The position numbers were made by a program, and so were the translations under genes. Shown piece by piece: positions 49,791 to 59,322 of a stretch of 64,000 bases of DNA. The stretch comes from Parvibaculum sp. (lineage in GTDB: Bacteria; Pseudomonadota; Alphaproteobacteria; Parvibaculales; Parvibaculaceae). The stretch covers positions 1 to 64,000 of the forward strand of contig JARLIS010000029.1 in NCBI GenBank assembly GCA_031291615.1, given 5' to 3'. Each line of letters opens with the position of its first letter. The stretch's first letter is position 1. The notes under the pieces are model-generated. The model was not told the DNA's origin and ran no database searches. It was given only the letters and a program-made list of their open reading frames with translations.

Positions 49791-51368
49791 CTATTTGCCG
49801 ATGGCAGCTTCTGCGGCGGCGATTTCCGCCTGACGCTTGGCGATCATGTCGCCGATGGGCGGTCCCTGGAAACGGCGACGCTCGAAGACTACCCAGACGA
49901 TCGCCGTCAGCACGAGGAAGCCGATGGTGATGTTGAGCGCCCAGTCGTTCGGCGGCTGAATGCCGATGATGAAGATCAGCACCATCGAGATGATCGAAAG
50001 GATGGCGAAGAGCGAGTAGGCCGCCCGTCCAATATTCCACGGCCCCATTTTCGGCCACTTCGAAGTCCCGTAGGCGAAGAGGCCAAGGGTGATCGGGATG
50101 GCGAAGGAGAAGAACAGGAAGATGACCGTGCAGGAAACGACGATGGTGTAGGCCGAGGTGCCGCCGATCGAAACGTCCGGAAGCGACGTGAACCAGACGA
50201 AGAGGAAGGCCAGCGTTGCGCCCGTCCAGATGGCCGCAACGGGTGTCCGGTACTTGGGCGACACCTTGGCGAGCACTTTGGAGAAGGGCAGTCCGCCGTC
50301 GCGCGAGAAGGCGAAGATCATGCGCGATGCGGATGTCACTGTCGCCAGGCCGCAAAGAAGCTGCGAGATGAAGATCGCGACATAGAGCACTTCCTTGATC
50401 GTGTGCGGCACCCGGGCGTCCATTGCCCAGAAGAAGACGTTCCAACCCTGCTTGGCGGCTTCGTCCATGTTCGGGATCATGAGCACGAAGGCGCAGAGCA
50501 TGATGTAGCCGAAGACAGCCGACCAGATGATCGAGCTGACGATGCCGCGCGGCACGGAATGAGCGGCGCGAACCGTTTCTTCCGAGGTGTGGGCCGAGGC
50601 GTCATAGCCGGTGATAGTGTAGATCGGCAGCAAGAGGCCGAGCAGGAAGATCCAGTTGTTGGAGACGGAGGGCCAGACGCCACCGCCGACATCGCCTGAA
50701 TAGTTGTGGAAGGTGAAGAGCCTGCTGAAGTCCCAAGACGGCGCGTAGTAGAGGCAGACGACGGTGAGGGCCACGGCAGTGGCGAAAATCAGGTAGCCGG
50801 AGAAGTCAGTCAGCTTGGCTGTCAGCGAGATGCCGAAGTGATTGATGAGCGCCATGCCGCCGGTGATGATTCCGATAAAGGCAATCTGATTGAAGAGACC
50901 TGCCGAAGTGGTGGTGTCCACGTTGATGCCGAACCAGGGTGCGATGGCGCCCGCGAAAAAGCCCCAGGTGCCGGCGTTGATCGCGCCGAGAACGGTGACG
51001 AGGCCGAGCAGGTTGAACCAGGCGGTCAGCCAGCCGGTGAAGCGGTTGCCGAGGATCGAGCCCCAGTGATAGAGGCCGCCCGCGGTCGGATAGGCCGAAG
51101 CGATCTGCGCCATGGCGAGACCGAACACGCCGGAGATGAGACAGCCGAGCGGCCAGCCGATGCCGATGCCGATGCCGCCCGCGCCGGACGTTGCCTGGGC
51201 GAGCGAGTTGATGCCGCCGGACAGGATGCAGATGATCGAGAAAGAAATCGCGAAGTTCGAGAAAGCACCCATGCTTCGCAGCAATTCCTGGGCGTAGCCC
51301 ATGCTGTGAAGTATCTTTACGTCTTCGGAAATATCGCCAGCCCCTGGCGTATTCGGATTGCTGCTCAT
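49791..51368 (-). CDS. APC-superfamily amino acid/amine permease
   Basis: 525 residues from the ATG at 51368 (MSSNPNTPG), with GAGGGGAAG upstream; an earlier in-frame start at 51425 has none. About twelve hydrophobic segments with the consensus SFSIICILSGGINSLAQATSGAG and ITGYDASAHTSEET. Most like ethanolamine/choline or GABA-type amine permeases of this superfamily. It lies upstream of the ligase gene on the same strand, with a 152-base gap. Confidence 0.85.
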   Translation of the reverse strand: MSSNPNTPGAGDISEDVKILHSMGYAQELLRSMGAFSNFAISFSIICILSGGINSLAQATSGAGGIGIGIGWPLGCLISGVFGLAMAQIASAYPTAGGLYHWGSILGNRFTGWLTAWFNLLGLVTVLGAINAGTWGFFAGAIAPWFGINVDTTTSAGLFNQIAFIGIITGGMALINHFGISLTAKLTDFSGYLIFATAVALTVVCLYYAPSWDFSRLFTFHNYSGDVGGGVWPSVSNNWIFLLGLLLPIYTITGYDASAHTSEETVRAAHSVPRGIVSSIIWSAVFGYIMLCAFVLMIPNMDEAAKQGWNVFFWAMDARVPHTIKEVLYVAIFISQLLCGLATVTSASRMIFAFSRDGGLPFSKVLAKVSPKYRTPVAAIWTGATLAFLFVWFTSLPDVSIGGTSAYTIVVSCTVIFLFFSFAIPITLGLFAYGTSKWPKMGPWNIGRAAYSLFAILSIISMVLIFIIGIQPPNDWALNITIGFLVLTAIVWVVFERRRFQGPPIGDMIAKRQAEIAAAEAAIGK

Positions 51369-51750
51369 CTTCCCCTCAATGTTCGAGTTCAGTTGCGCTA
51401 CCGGACCGAAGGTCCGCTGTCTCAATCATGGACTGGGAAGGCACAGCCGTACGGCTCCGGCTTTCAATGCCGGACCATACATTCCTCCAGACTTTGCGGG
51501 TGTTTCAGCGACTTCATCGGTGGAGCGGCCCCCCTTCCAGCGAACCGCGCGGACTTCCCATGAAATAAGTCTGCACGGTTTCAAACGGCATTTCATCAGG
51601 ATTGTGATGATGCGCAGTCTGATTTTAAGAACGCAGTTGATCGGCTAATCAGAACGGGTAGGTATTGGCCGGAGGGCCGGTTGACGCGAGGATGGCCCGA
51701 ACCCACACTCCGATTTTGGAGTTGGACGCGGCAAGGACTTGAAGGGGCAT
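51369..51750. other. Intergenic region between divergent permease and mipZ genes
   Basis: 382 bases without a supportable gene. The minus-strand leader of the permease contains a perfect 6-bp hairpin with a 3-base loop at 51402-51416 (CGGACC/GGTCCG). The part near mipZ has AT-rich patches around 51590-51640, where promoters could lie. I see no clear -35/-10 pair and no repeat. Confidence 0.5.
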
Positions 51751-52614
51751 ATGGGAGAGACTGGGGCCAGGCGGACTTCCGCGCATGTTGTCGTGCTGGG
51801 CAATGAAAAGGGCGGGTCGGGCAAAACCACGACAGCCATGCATCTTATTGCGCATCTGCTTCATGAAGGCGCGCGCGTCGGCTCGATCGACCTCGACAGC
51901 CGCCAGCGTTCGCTGACGCGCTATGTCGAGAATCGCAAGGCATGGGCGGATGGCGCGAGCGTGAAGCTGGTGATGCCCGACCATGTGGTTATTCCACGGT
52001 CGGATGCCGCAATTGTGAGCGACGCGCAGGCGGCGGAACGCGCCGCGTTTGAAACGGCCTTCACGCGACTTGCAATTGCGAACGATTACGTTGTCATCGA
52101 TTGTCCCGGAACCGACAGTTTCCTGTCGCGCATCGGCCATGCGGTCGCCGATACGCTGGTCACGCCGATGAATGACAGCTTTGTAGATTTCGACCTGCTG
52201 GGCCGCGTCGACCCCCAGAGCTGGAAGATCAAGGGACCGAGCGTCTATAGCGAGATGGTGTGGGAGAGCCGGAAACGCCGGGCCATGGCCGATGGCGGGA
52301 CCATCGACTGGGTGGTCATCCGCAACCGGCTTTCGACGCTTGCGGCGAAGAACAAGCGCCGGGTTGAAAACGTCCTTGAAGCGCTGGCCGACCGCATCGG
52401 CTTTCGCATCGCGCCGGGCTTCGGCGAGCGCGTTATTTTCCGTGAGATGTTTCCCTCGGGCCTGACGCTTCTGGACATGCGTTCGGAAGGCGTGGAGGCG
52501 CAGATGTCCATGTCGCATGTTGCGGCGCGGGCGGAGGTGAGGGGGCTTGTGGATGCGTTGAACCTGCCGCCGCTGACGCGCAGCGATCCGGCCGCAACGG
52601 CGCAGGCGAGCTAG
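51751..52614 (+). CDS. mipZ: Division-plane positioning ATPase MipZ
   Basis: 287 residues from the ATG at 51751 with AAGGGG just upstream; an in-frame TTG four codons earlier is weaker. ParA/MinD-type deviant Walker A NEKGGSGKTTTAMHL, then IDLDSRQRSLTRYVENR, VTPMNDSFVDFDLLGRVDP and VWESRKRRAMADGG, which closely follow Caulobacter MipZ. It forms a polar gradient that restricts FtsZ rings to midcell. It is convergent with the DD-carboxypeptidase gene and overlaps it by 4 bases. Confidence 0.92.
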   Translation: MGETGARRTSAHVVVLGNEKGGSGKTTTAMHLIAHLLHEGARVGSIDLDSRQRSLTRYVENRKAWADGASVKLVMPDHVVIPRSDAAIVSDAQAAERAAFETAFTRLAIANDYVVIDCPGTDSFLSRIGHAVADTLVTPMNDSFVDFDLLGRVDPQSWKIKGPSVYSEMVWESRKRRAMADGGTIDWVVIRNRLSTLAAKNKRRVENVLEALADRIGFRIAPGFGERVIFREMFPSGLTLLDMRSEGVEAQMSMSHVAARAEVRGLVDALNLPPLTRSDPAATAQAS

Positions 52615-54527
52615 CTCGGCGCTTTTTCCTTGGCGCCGGCCGAAGCGGGCATCGACCAGTTCGCCGGCGGGATGGCGATGCAGGAGATGCTTTCGCGCGC
52701 AAGCCGTCCGCAGGCGTTGCGGGCTTCCTTTTCATCGTCGAAGCCGCCGAAACGCGAACGATAGAGCGTGCGGTTGTCCGCCGTCTTGAAGGGCAGCGTC
52801 ACCGGCACGGCCTTGCCGAGTTCAGTCGGAGCGGCCTTGATGGCGATGCGGATACGGTCGACGGCGTCGGCCTGATCGGCATAGGCGCCGATCTGGATGA
52901 CCCAGGAGCCTTCGGGGATCAGCGGGTCGCCGGCCTGCCAGCCATGCTGCGGCGTGGAGAGCTTGCCTTCATTGACGGCGGTGCGCAGACCGACGGCCGA
53001 GGCCGATTGCGGGCCTTCGCTCGCCTGAGCGGGCGTCACGATCAGGCTGCCGAGATCGCGGCCGACGCGGCGAACCGGGCCTTCTGCCTGGGCGAGGGCG
53101 GCAAGCGCGTAAGCGGTTGCGTGATCGAGCGGGGCGGCGGCGCGACGTCCGGGCACCATCGGGCCGTTTGTCGAAGCGGCGGCTGCGGCAATGGGTTCGG
53201 CGGGACGCGGCGCGGGCAGGACGCCCAGCGTGTTGGCGGCGGCGGGTTCAGCCGAGGCGACGCGGACCGGCGCGGCGGCAACGGGTTTCGTTGGTGCCGG
53301 CGCCGGGGCCGGAATGGCGGCGGCGACGACAACGGGCTTCGGCAGGGCGGTAGGCGCGGCGGCGACCGCGACCGGCTTTACAGCGGCAGGCGCGGCGGGC
53401 CGTTCATGATCGTCGGCGACGGGGGCCATTTTCACGGTCGGCGGCGTGGCGCTCATGCTCGCGACCTGATCGGTGCCCGTGTAGGACTCTTCATCGGGAT
53501 CGGACTCATCCGTCGAGGCGAGGGCTGCCAGCGCATTGCGATCGTCGTTCGAAATGCCGGCCGGTTTGTCGAAAGCGCGGGGCGCGGGGGCGGCCGAGGC
53601 GAAGCGCGTTCCGGTGTCGCGCATGGCGACGGCGCTCGGCATGGTGCGGTCGAGGATCGAGACCATCTCCAGGTCGCGGGCGCGCGCGGTCTTGCCGCCC
53701 AGCACAACGCCGATAACCGACTTGTTGTCGCGCCAGACGGAGGTGGTGAGATTGAAGCCGGATGCGGCGGTGTAACCCGTCTTGAGGCCGTTCACGCCCT
53801 GATATTTGCCGAGCAGATGGTTGTGATTGCGGATGAGCTTGCCGTCCCAGGCGAATTCCTCAGTCGAGAAGTAGTGATAATATTGCGGAAAATCGACCTG
53901 GATGCGCTTGGCCAGCGTCGCCATGTCGCGCGCCGTGATGAGCTGGTTCTTGTTCGGCAGGCCGGAGGCATTCATGTACTGGGTGTGCTTCATGCCGAGC
54001 GCGCGGGCCTTGGCGGTCATGAGCACGGCGAACTGTTTTTCCGTTCCGCCGATATATTCGCCGACCGTGACCGCGGCGTCGTTTGCCGATTTGGTGACGA
54101 GGGCGAGGATCGCGTCTTCGACGGTAATCGTCTGGCCGGCCTTGAGACCGAGGCGGGAGGGCGCCTGGGCGGTGGCGTGATGGGAGACGGGCATCCGCGT
54201 CTTCAGCGTGACCTTGCCGTCGCGAAGCTGCTCGAAGAGAAGGTAGAGCGTCATCACCTTGGTCAGCGACGCGGGATAGCACTGGGCGTCGGCATTGTTG
54301 GAATAGAGGATGCGGCCGGTATTGACGTCCATGACGAGCGCCGCGGCCTTGGGCGTGAAGGCGGGCCCGGCCGATGCGCGGTTGTGATGATGCTTGGCGC
54401 GGGCGTCGGCGTTCGTCATCGTCAGGCCGAGCGCGAGGAGGACGGTGCATGCCATCCCGAAACCGCGAATCCAGCTTGAGCCGGACGACGGACTGCGGAG
54501 CGAACTCACTGACTCGGAAGCAACCAT
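52611..54527 (-). CDS. dacA: D-alanyl-D-alanine carboxypeptidase with C-terminal SPOR domain
   Basis: 638 residues from the ATG at 54527 (the frame is open to 54584). N-terminal signal sequence, then a PBP5-type serine peptidase: SxxK motif YPASLTKVMT, SxN motif VTKSANDAAV, and KTG motif NGLKTGYTAA. A 200-residue Ala/Pro-rich linker leads to a SPOR domain at the end (GSWVIQIGAYADQADAV, LYRSRFGGFDDEKEARNAC), which binds denuded septal glycan. It trims peptidoglycan stem peptides at the division site. Start choice is uncertain. Confidence 0.9.
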   Translation of the reverse strand: MVASESVSSLRSPSSGSSWIRGFGMACTVLLALGLTMTNADARAKHHHNRASAGPAFTPKAAALVMDVNTGRILYSNNADAQCYPASLTKVMTLYLLFEQLRDGKVTLKTRMPVSHHATAQAPSRLGLKAGQTITVEDAILALVTKSANDAAVTVGEYIGGTEKQFAVLMTAKARALGMKHTQYMNASGLPNKNQLITARDMATLAKRIQVDFPQYYHYFSTEEFAWDGKLIRNHNHLLGKYQGVNGLKTGYTAASGFNLTTSVWRDNKSVIGVVLGGKTARARDLEMVSILDRTMPSAVAMRDTGTRFASAAPAPRAFDKPAGISNDDRNALAALASTDESDPDEESYTGTDQVASMSATPPTVKMAPVADDHERPAAPAAVKPVAVAAAPTALPKPVVVAAAIPAPAPAPTKPVAAAPVRVASAEPAAANTLGVLPAPRPAEPIAAAAASTNGPMVPGRRAAAPLDHATAYALAALAQAEGPVRRVGRDLGSLIVTPAQASEGPQSASAVGLRTAVNEGKLSTPQHGWQAGDPLIPEGSWVIQIGAYADQADAVDRIRIAIKAAPTELGKAVPVTLPFKTADNRTLYRSRFGGFDDEKEARNACGRLARESISCIAIPPANWSMPASAGAKEKAPS

Positions 54528-55011
54528 GCCCCTCGATACCCCTTTGACTGCACCGATCTTGTGCAAACCGGCGGACGCCATCATCTGTTGCCCGATCAGA
54601 CTCTAACTGCTTCGCTCGGGCTTGTGAATCCCCCCGGGGTCTTAAAAAGTCAAAAAACGTCGAGATTCCCGAGAGTTGGACCGGATGACCAGAATAGACC
54701 CCCGGCCGTTGCCAATATCTTAAGGGATGGACCCGGCGGGGGACGGGATCGCCGCCGATTCGGCCGGTTGCGCCGAAACGGATGAAACAGGTCGGCCGGC
54801 TGCGCCTTCGGCGGCCCGCCGACGGGCCAAACCGCAAATAGCCGTGGCTGAAAGAAGATCGCGGCGAACGGGCTTTGAATTCGTCGCGATTCACCTATGT
54901 AATGGGGGCGTCGGAACTTGCGTTCCGGGTGCAACCTTGAGTCGAGACTTCGGAATCCGGCATGCCGGGATGGGAGTTCAAGCCGGTTGAGTGATTTTGC
55001 GGGATCGAGGC
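54528..55011. other. Intergenic region upstream of dacA and clpS
   Basis: About 480 bases between the divergent genes. It includes a CCCCCCGGGG palindrome near 54630 and an AT-rich stretch TTAAAAAGTCAAAAAACG that could carry the dacA promoter. A short plus frame at 54727-54990 has a strongly biased composition and resembles nothing. No repeats or RNA genes seen. Confidence 0.5.
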
Positions 55012-55344
55012 ATGTCTGACAAAGACAGACGGCAGGACGACGACGGCGGGACGAATACCGGCGTCATCACCAAGACCAAGGCGAAGACGAAGAAGCCTTC
55101 GCTCTACAAGGTCTTGCTGCTCAATGACGACTACACGCCGATGGAATTCGTCGTGCACATTCTTGAGCATTTTTTCAACAAGGGTCGGGAAGACGCGACC
55201 CGGATCATGCTTCACGTCCACCAGCATGGCGTGGGCATCTGCGGCCTCTACACTTACGAAGTCGCGGAAACGAAAGTGACGCAGGTTATGGATTTCGCAA
55301 GGCAGCACCAACATCCGCTGCAATGCACGATGGAGAGGGAATAG
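55012..55344 (+). CDS. clpS: ATP-dependent Clp protease adaptor ClpS
   Basis: 110 residues from the ATG at 55012. N-end-rule adaptor: [25 protein letters not shown] contains the acidic/asparagine residues that bind the N-degron, and [11 protein letters not shown] follows (quoted in pieces). It delivers substrates to ClpA, encoded 61 bases downstream. Confidence 0.96.
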   Translation: MSDKDRRQDDDGGTNTGVITKTKAKTKKPSLYKVLLLNDDYTPMEFVVHILEHFFNKGREDATRIMLHVHQHGVGICGLYTYEVAETKVTQVMDFARQHQHPLQCTMERE

Positions 55345-55405
55345 CGTAGAGTTGTTTTATCGGCTGATTCACGGGGTTAGCGTGCAGCGGAAGGAAAGGT
55401 CTTAG

Positions 55406-57772
55406 GTGCCTACATTTTCACGCAGTCTGGAGGAAGGCCTACACCGGGCGCTGGCGCTGGCCAATGACCGAAATCACGAATATGCGACGCTGGAGCATCT
55501 GCTGCTCGCGTTGCTCGACGATCAGGATGCCGCCGCCGTGATGCGGGCCTGCAATGTGGATGTCGGCGTTCTTCGCCAGCAGCTCACCAATTACATCGAC
55601 AACGAACTTTCGAGCCTGGTCGTGGACGATGGCGAGGATTCGAAGCCGACGGCCGGTTTCCAGCGCGTCATTCAGCGCGCGGTCATTCATGTGCAGTCGT
55701 CGGGACGCGATGAGGTGACCGGCGCCAATGTGTTGGTCGCCATGTTCGCCGAGCGCGAGAGCCATGCCGCCTATTTCCTGCAGGAGCAGGACATGACGCG
55801 CTACGACGCAGTCAATTACATCAGCCACGGCATAGCCAAGCGCAGCGAGATGAACGAGGCGCGGCCGGTGCGCGGCGCGAATGAAGGCGAGGCGGAGCCG
55901 CGCGAGAAGCCGCGCGGCAGCAAGGAGCGTTCGACCGAGGCGCTCGACGCCTATTGCGTCAATCTGAACGAGAAGGCGAAGGCGGGAAAGATCGACCCGC
56001 TGATCGGGCGCGAGAAGGAAGTGGACCGCACGATCCAGATCCTCTGCCGCCGCTCGAAGAACAACCCGCTTTATGTGGGCGATCCGGGCGTCGGCAAGAC
56101 GGCCATCGCGGAAGGCCTTGCGCGCCGCATCGTGAAGGGCGAAGTGCCGGAAGTGCTGCTCGATGCGACGATCTTTTCGCTCGACATGGGCACGCTGCTT
56201 GCGGGCACGCGCTATCGCGGCGACTTTGAAGAGCGCATCAAGGCGGTCATCAAGGAACTCGAAGCCTATCCGGGCGCGATCATGTTCATCGACGAGATCC
56301 ACACCGTCATTGGCGCGGGAGCGACGTCGGGCGGCGCGATGGATGCGTCGAACCTGCTGAAGCCGGCGCTCGCCTCGGGCACGCTCAGGTGCATCGGCTC
56401 GACGACCTACAAGGAATACCGCCAGCACTTCGAGAAGGACCGCGCGCTGGTGCGCCGGTTCCAGAAGATCGACGTGGCGGAGCCGACGGTTCCGGACTCG
56501 ATCAAGATCCTCAAGGGCCTCAAGCCCTATTACGAGGAGTTCCACAAGGTCCGCTACACCAACGACGCGATCAAGTCGGCGGTGGAGCTGTCCTCGAAGT
56601 ACATGCATGACCGCAAGCTGCCCGACAAGGCGATCGACGTGATCGACGAGGCGGGCGCCTCGCAGATGCTGCTGCCGGAGTCGCGGCGCAAGAAGACCAT
56701 CGGCGTGCAGGAGATCGAGAGCGTCGTCGCCACCATGGCGCGCATTCCGCCCAAGTCCGTGTCGAAGACCGATACGGAGAAGCTGAAGGACCTCGATGTC
56801 GAGCTGAAGCGCGTCGTCTTCGGGCAGGACAAGGCCATCGAGGCGCTGGCCGCTTCGATCAAACTCGCCCGCGCGGGATTGCGCGATCCGGAGAAGCCCA
56901 TCGGCTCCTATCTCTTCTCCGGCCCGACGGGCGTCGGCAAGACGGAGGTCGCGCGCCAGCTCGCCGCGATCCTCGGGGTCGAGATGCTGCGCTTCGACAT
57001 GTCGGAATATATGGAACGGCATACGGTGTCGCGTCTCATCGGCGCACCGCCCGGCTATGTCGGTTTCGATCAGGGCGGCTTGCTGACGGATGGCGTCGAC
57101 CAGCATCCGCATTGCGTGCTGCTGCTCGACGAAATCGAGAAGGCGCATCCTGACCTTTTCAACATCCTGTTGCAGGTCATGGATCACGGCAAGCTGACCG
57201 ATCATAACGGCAAGAAGATCGACTTCCGCAATGTCGTTCTCATCATGACGACGAATGCGGGCGCGTCTGAAGCCGCGAAGAATGCGATCGGTTTCGGCCA
57301 GGCCAAGCGCGACGGCGAGAGCGAGGAGGCCATCAAGCGGCTCTTCACGCCTGAGTTCCGCAACAGGCTCGACGCGATCATTCCGTTCTCGTCGCTGCCG
57401 CCGGAGGTCATCGCCTCCGTGGTGCAGAAGTTCGTGATGCAGCTCGACGCGCAGCTTGCCGACCGCAACGTCACGATCGAGCTGACGCCGGAGGCGAACC
57501 ATTGGCTCGCCACGCGCGGCTATGACGAACAGATGGGCGCGCGGCCGCTTGCCCGCGTGATCCAGGAATCGATCAAGAAGCCGCTGGCCGACGAGGTCCT
57601 GTTCGGCCGGCTGGTCAAGGGCGGTCACGTTCGCGTCAAGGTCGGCGAGAACGACACGCTTGCCTTCGACATCGAGGAAGCGCCGCCTCGCGCCGCGCCG
57701 CCGCCGAAGAAGCGCGGCGGAGCGGGCGGCGACAGCGGTTCGACGCCGAAGGTTCCGCTGCTCGTCGAATGA
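55406..57772 (+). CDS. clpA: ATP-dependent Clp protease ATP-binding subunit ClpA
   Basis: 788 residues from a GTG at 55406, with AAGGAAAGG upstream. N-domain (1-145), D1 with Walker [11 protein letters not shown] and [12 protein letters not shown]2 with Walker [12 protein letters not shown] and [10 protein letters not shown]. The ClpP-binding tripeptide-like loop is in the IGFGQAKR region. The tail after D2 is Pro/Gly-rich. It unfolds substrates for ClpP and forms an operon with clpS. Confidence 0.96.
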   Translation: MPTFSRSLEEGLHRALALANDRNHEYATLEHLLLALLDDQDAAAVMRACNVDVGVLRQQLTNYIDNELSSLVVDDGEDSKPTAGFQRVIQRAVIHVQSSGRDEVTGANVLVAMFAERESHAAYFLQEQDMTRYDAVNYISHGIAKRSEMNEARPVRGANEGEAEPREKPRGSKERSTEALDAYCVNLNEKAKAGKIDPLIGREKEVDRTIQILCRRSKNNPLYVGDPGVGKTAIAEGLARRIVKGEVPEVLLDATIFSLDMGTLLAGTRYRGDFEERIKAVIKELEAYPGAIMFIDEIHTVIGAGATSGGAMDASNLLKPALASGTLRCIGSTTYKEYRQHFEKDRALVRRFQKIDVAEPTVPDSIKILKGLKPYYEEFHKVRYTNDAIKSAVELSSKYMHDRKLPDKAIDVIDEAGASQMLLPESRRKKTIGVQEIESVVATMARIPPKSVSKTDTEKLKDLDVELKRVVFGQDKAIEALAASIKLARAGLRDPEKPIGSYLFSGPTGVGKTEVARQLAAILGVEMLRFDMSEYMERHTVSRLIGAPPGYVGFDQGGLLTDGVDQHPHCVLLLDEIEKAHPDLFNILLQVMDHGKLTDHNGKKIDFRNVVLIMTTNAGASEAAKNAIGFGQAKRDGESEEAIKRLFTPEFRNRLDAIIPFSSLPPEVIASVVQKFVMQLDAQLADRNVTIELTPEANHWLATRGYDEQMGARPLARVIQESIKKPLADEVLFGRLVKGGHVRVKVGENDTLAFDIEEAPPRAAPPPKKRGGAGGDSGSTPKVPLLVE

Positions 57773-57791
57773 CGATGCGATAAAGCGACAG

Positions 57792-57824
57792 AAACGGCCC
57801 GGCGACTTCCGGGCCGTTTTCTTT
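57792..57824 (+). terminator. Rho-independent terminator after clpA
   Basis: Stem AAACGGCCCGG / CCGGGCCGTTT with loop CGACTT, then TTTTCTTTT. It lies 20 bases after the clpA stop and is nearly symmetrical. Confidence 0.9.
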
Positions 57825-57911
57825 TGCACAGGCGGCGCGTGCGGGCGGCGATTTTCCGCCGCGGGGAAATCCTGTATATCGGTGCGGTCTATAGCCAATC
57901 GGAGAATTGGA

Positions 57912-58295
57912 ATGAACGACAATGCAGGGAGCATCGCGGCGGCCACGAAATGTCTCGACGATTTCATGACCGCATTCAACGCACGCGATCTGGAGGCCTG
58001 GGAGAAGACCTTCAATTTTCCGAGCGTGCGCCTTGCGTCGAATACGCTTGTCATCATCGAGCCGGGACATCACAAGCCCGATCTGTTTGTGAAGGGGCTC
58101 GGCGAAGGCTGGCATCATTCCGGTTGGGACCGGCGCGAAGTCATTCATGCCGGTCAGGACAAGGTGCATTTCGATACGCGCTTCACGCGCTATCGGGCCG
58201 ATGGCAGCGTCATCGGGCACTACGATTCAATCTATGTCGTGACGAATGAGAACGGACATTGGGGCATCAAGGCGCGATCGAGTTTCGCTCCGTGA
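57912..58295 (+). CDS. NTF2-like (SnoaL-type) small protein
   Basis: 127 residues from the ATG at 57912 (MNDNAGSIAAATKCLDDFMTAFN); a longer open frame lies inside clpA and is not used. The layout of an N-terminal helix, then FNARDLEAWEKTFNFPSVRL, and the C-terminal HYDSIYVVTNENGHWGIKARSSF sheet is that of SnoaL/DUF4440 barrels. No catalytic residues can be assigned. Probably a ligand-binding or isomerase-like protein. It pairs with the VOC gene 39 bases downstream. Confidence 0.7.
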   Translation: MNDNAGSIAAATKCLDDFMTAFNARDLEAWEKTFNFPSVRLASNTLVIIEPGHHKPDLFVKGLGEGWHHSGWDRREVIHAGQDKVHFDTRFTRYRADGSVIGHYDSIYVVTNENGHWGIKARSSFAP

Positions 58296-58334
58296 TGCGC
58301 CGGTGAGAGAAACAAACAGGGACGAGGAACAAAC

Positions 58335-58703
58335 ATGATCGGATATGTGACTTTGGGCAGCAACGACCGGCAGCGGGCGGGCGCCTTCTATGACGAATTG
58401 CTCGGCCTGCTCAATGCCAAGCGCGCGATGGTCGATGGCGACAGGCTGATCCTCTGGGCAAACGGGCAGGGCCCGATGCTCGGCGTCATTAAACCGGCCG
58501 ACGGCAATGCGGCGACGGTGGGCAATGGCAACATGGTGGCGCTCGCCGTCGGCTCGCGCGAGAATGTCGACAAGATCCACGCCAAGGCGCTGGCGCTGGG
58601 CGGCAAGGACGAGGGCCCGGTCGGCTTGCGCGGCGGCAATTTCTACGCCGGCTATTTCCGCGATCTCGACGGCAACAAGTTCTGCGCCTTCCATATGGGC
58701 TGA
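58335..58703 (+). CDS. VOC-family (glyoxalase-like) protein
   Basis: 122 residues. Two beta-alpha-beta-beta-beta modules; N-terminal MIGYVTLGSNDRQRAGAFYDELLGLL and C-terminal NFYAGYFRDLDGNKFCAFHMG are typical of the vicinal oxygen chelate fold. A metal site is not obvious: the usual first His is absent and only a late Asp/His pattern remains. It could be a small-molecule binder. A terminator follows. Confidence 0.8.
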   Translation: MIGYVTLGSNDRQRAGAFYDELLGLLNAKRAMVDGDRLILWANGQGPMLGVIKPADGNAATVGNGNMVALAVGSRENVDKIHAKALALGGKDEGPVGLRGGNFYAGYFRDLDGNKFCAFHMG

Positions 58704-58724
58704 GTGCGCCCGCGCGAAACATCG

Positions 58725-58754
58725 AAGCCGCCGTGGCGACACGGCGGCTTTTTT
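58725..58754 (+). terminator. Rho-independent terminator after the VOC gene
   Basis: Stem AAGCCGCCGTG / CACGGCGGCTT with a GCGA loop, followed by a run of T. It ends the NTF2-VOC transcript. Confidence 0.88.
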
Positions 58755-58772
58755 GTTTTTCGTTTGAGGTAC

Positions 58773-58887
58773 GGGCCTCGTCCTTCGAGACGGGTGCTCT
58801 GCACCCTCCTCAGGATGAGGGTCAAGTTCACAGATAAATCCTCACCCTGAGGAGCGGGCAAAGCCCGCGTCTCGAAGGGTGAGGCCC
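58773..58887. repeat. Dispersed palindrome, CCTTCGAGAC family, long copy
   Basis: 115 bases. Outer arms GGGCCTC...CCTTCGAGAC and GTCTCGAAGG...GAGGCCC; an inner pair CCCTCCTCAGGATGAGG and CCTCACCCTGAGGAG. It is the largest of three related copies seen in the window. It lies between two convergent transcription units. Confidence 0.75.
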
Positions 58888-58902
58888 CGGCCGCGCGGCG
58901 TC

Positions 58903-59322
58903 TCAGACAAGCTCCGCCTTGATCCGTTCGGCGTGCTTTTTCAGCAGGTCGAAATCGGCGAGCTTGCGGGCATGGAGCGCGAGGTCGATGCCTTGCGCGC
59001 GGGGGATGATGTGGGTGTGGAAGTGAAAGACGGTCTGGCCTGCGGGCGCGCCGTTCAGCTGGGCGATCATGATGCCTGGCGCCTTGAAGGCGCGTTTGAC
59101 GGCGGCGGCGACTTTCTTTGTCGTCTTCGCCTGGGCGGCGGTGAATTCCGGGTCGAGGTCGAAGAGGTCTTCGGCGGGAAATTTCGGGATGACGAGGGTG
59201 TGACCTTCGGTCTGCGGCATCACATCCATGAATGACAGCGTCATCTCGTCTTCATAGACCTTGAAGCTCGGCGCTTCGCCACGGAGGATTTTCGCGAAGA
59301 TGTTGTTCGGATCGTAGGCCAT
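58903..59322 (-). CDS. HIT-family nucleotide hydrolase
   Basis: 139 residues. The histidine triad is HFHTHIIP near residue 100. Family features also include CxxI-free start NNIFAKILRGEAPSFKVYED and LVIPKFPAEDL. It cleaves phosphoramidate or dinucleotide bonds (Hint type). It abuts the GNAT gene upstream with no gap. Confidence 0.92.
   Translation of the reverse strand: MAYDPNNIFAKILRGEAPSFKVYEDEMTLSFMDVMPQTEGHTLVIPKFPAEDLFDLDPEFTAAQAKTTKKVAAAVKRAFKAPGIMIAQLNGAPAGQTVFHFHTHIIPRAQGIDLALHARKLADFDLLKKHAERIKAELV

Noticed and set aside
52944..54479. 511-residue Gly/Arg-rich plus-strand frame.
   Set aside because: Antisense shadow of the Ala/Pro-rich linker and peptidase of dacA.
54727..54990. 87-residue plus-strand frame between dacA and clpS.
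   Set aside because: Biased Ala/Arg composition, no ribosome-binding site and no similarity that I can recognise; more likely leader DNA.
55439..58057. 872-residue minus-strand open frame across clpA.
   Set aside because: Arg- and Ala-rich shadow of clpA; the plus strand encodes all ClpA motifs.
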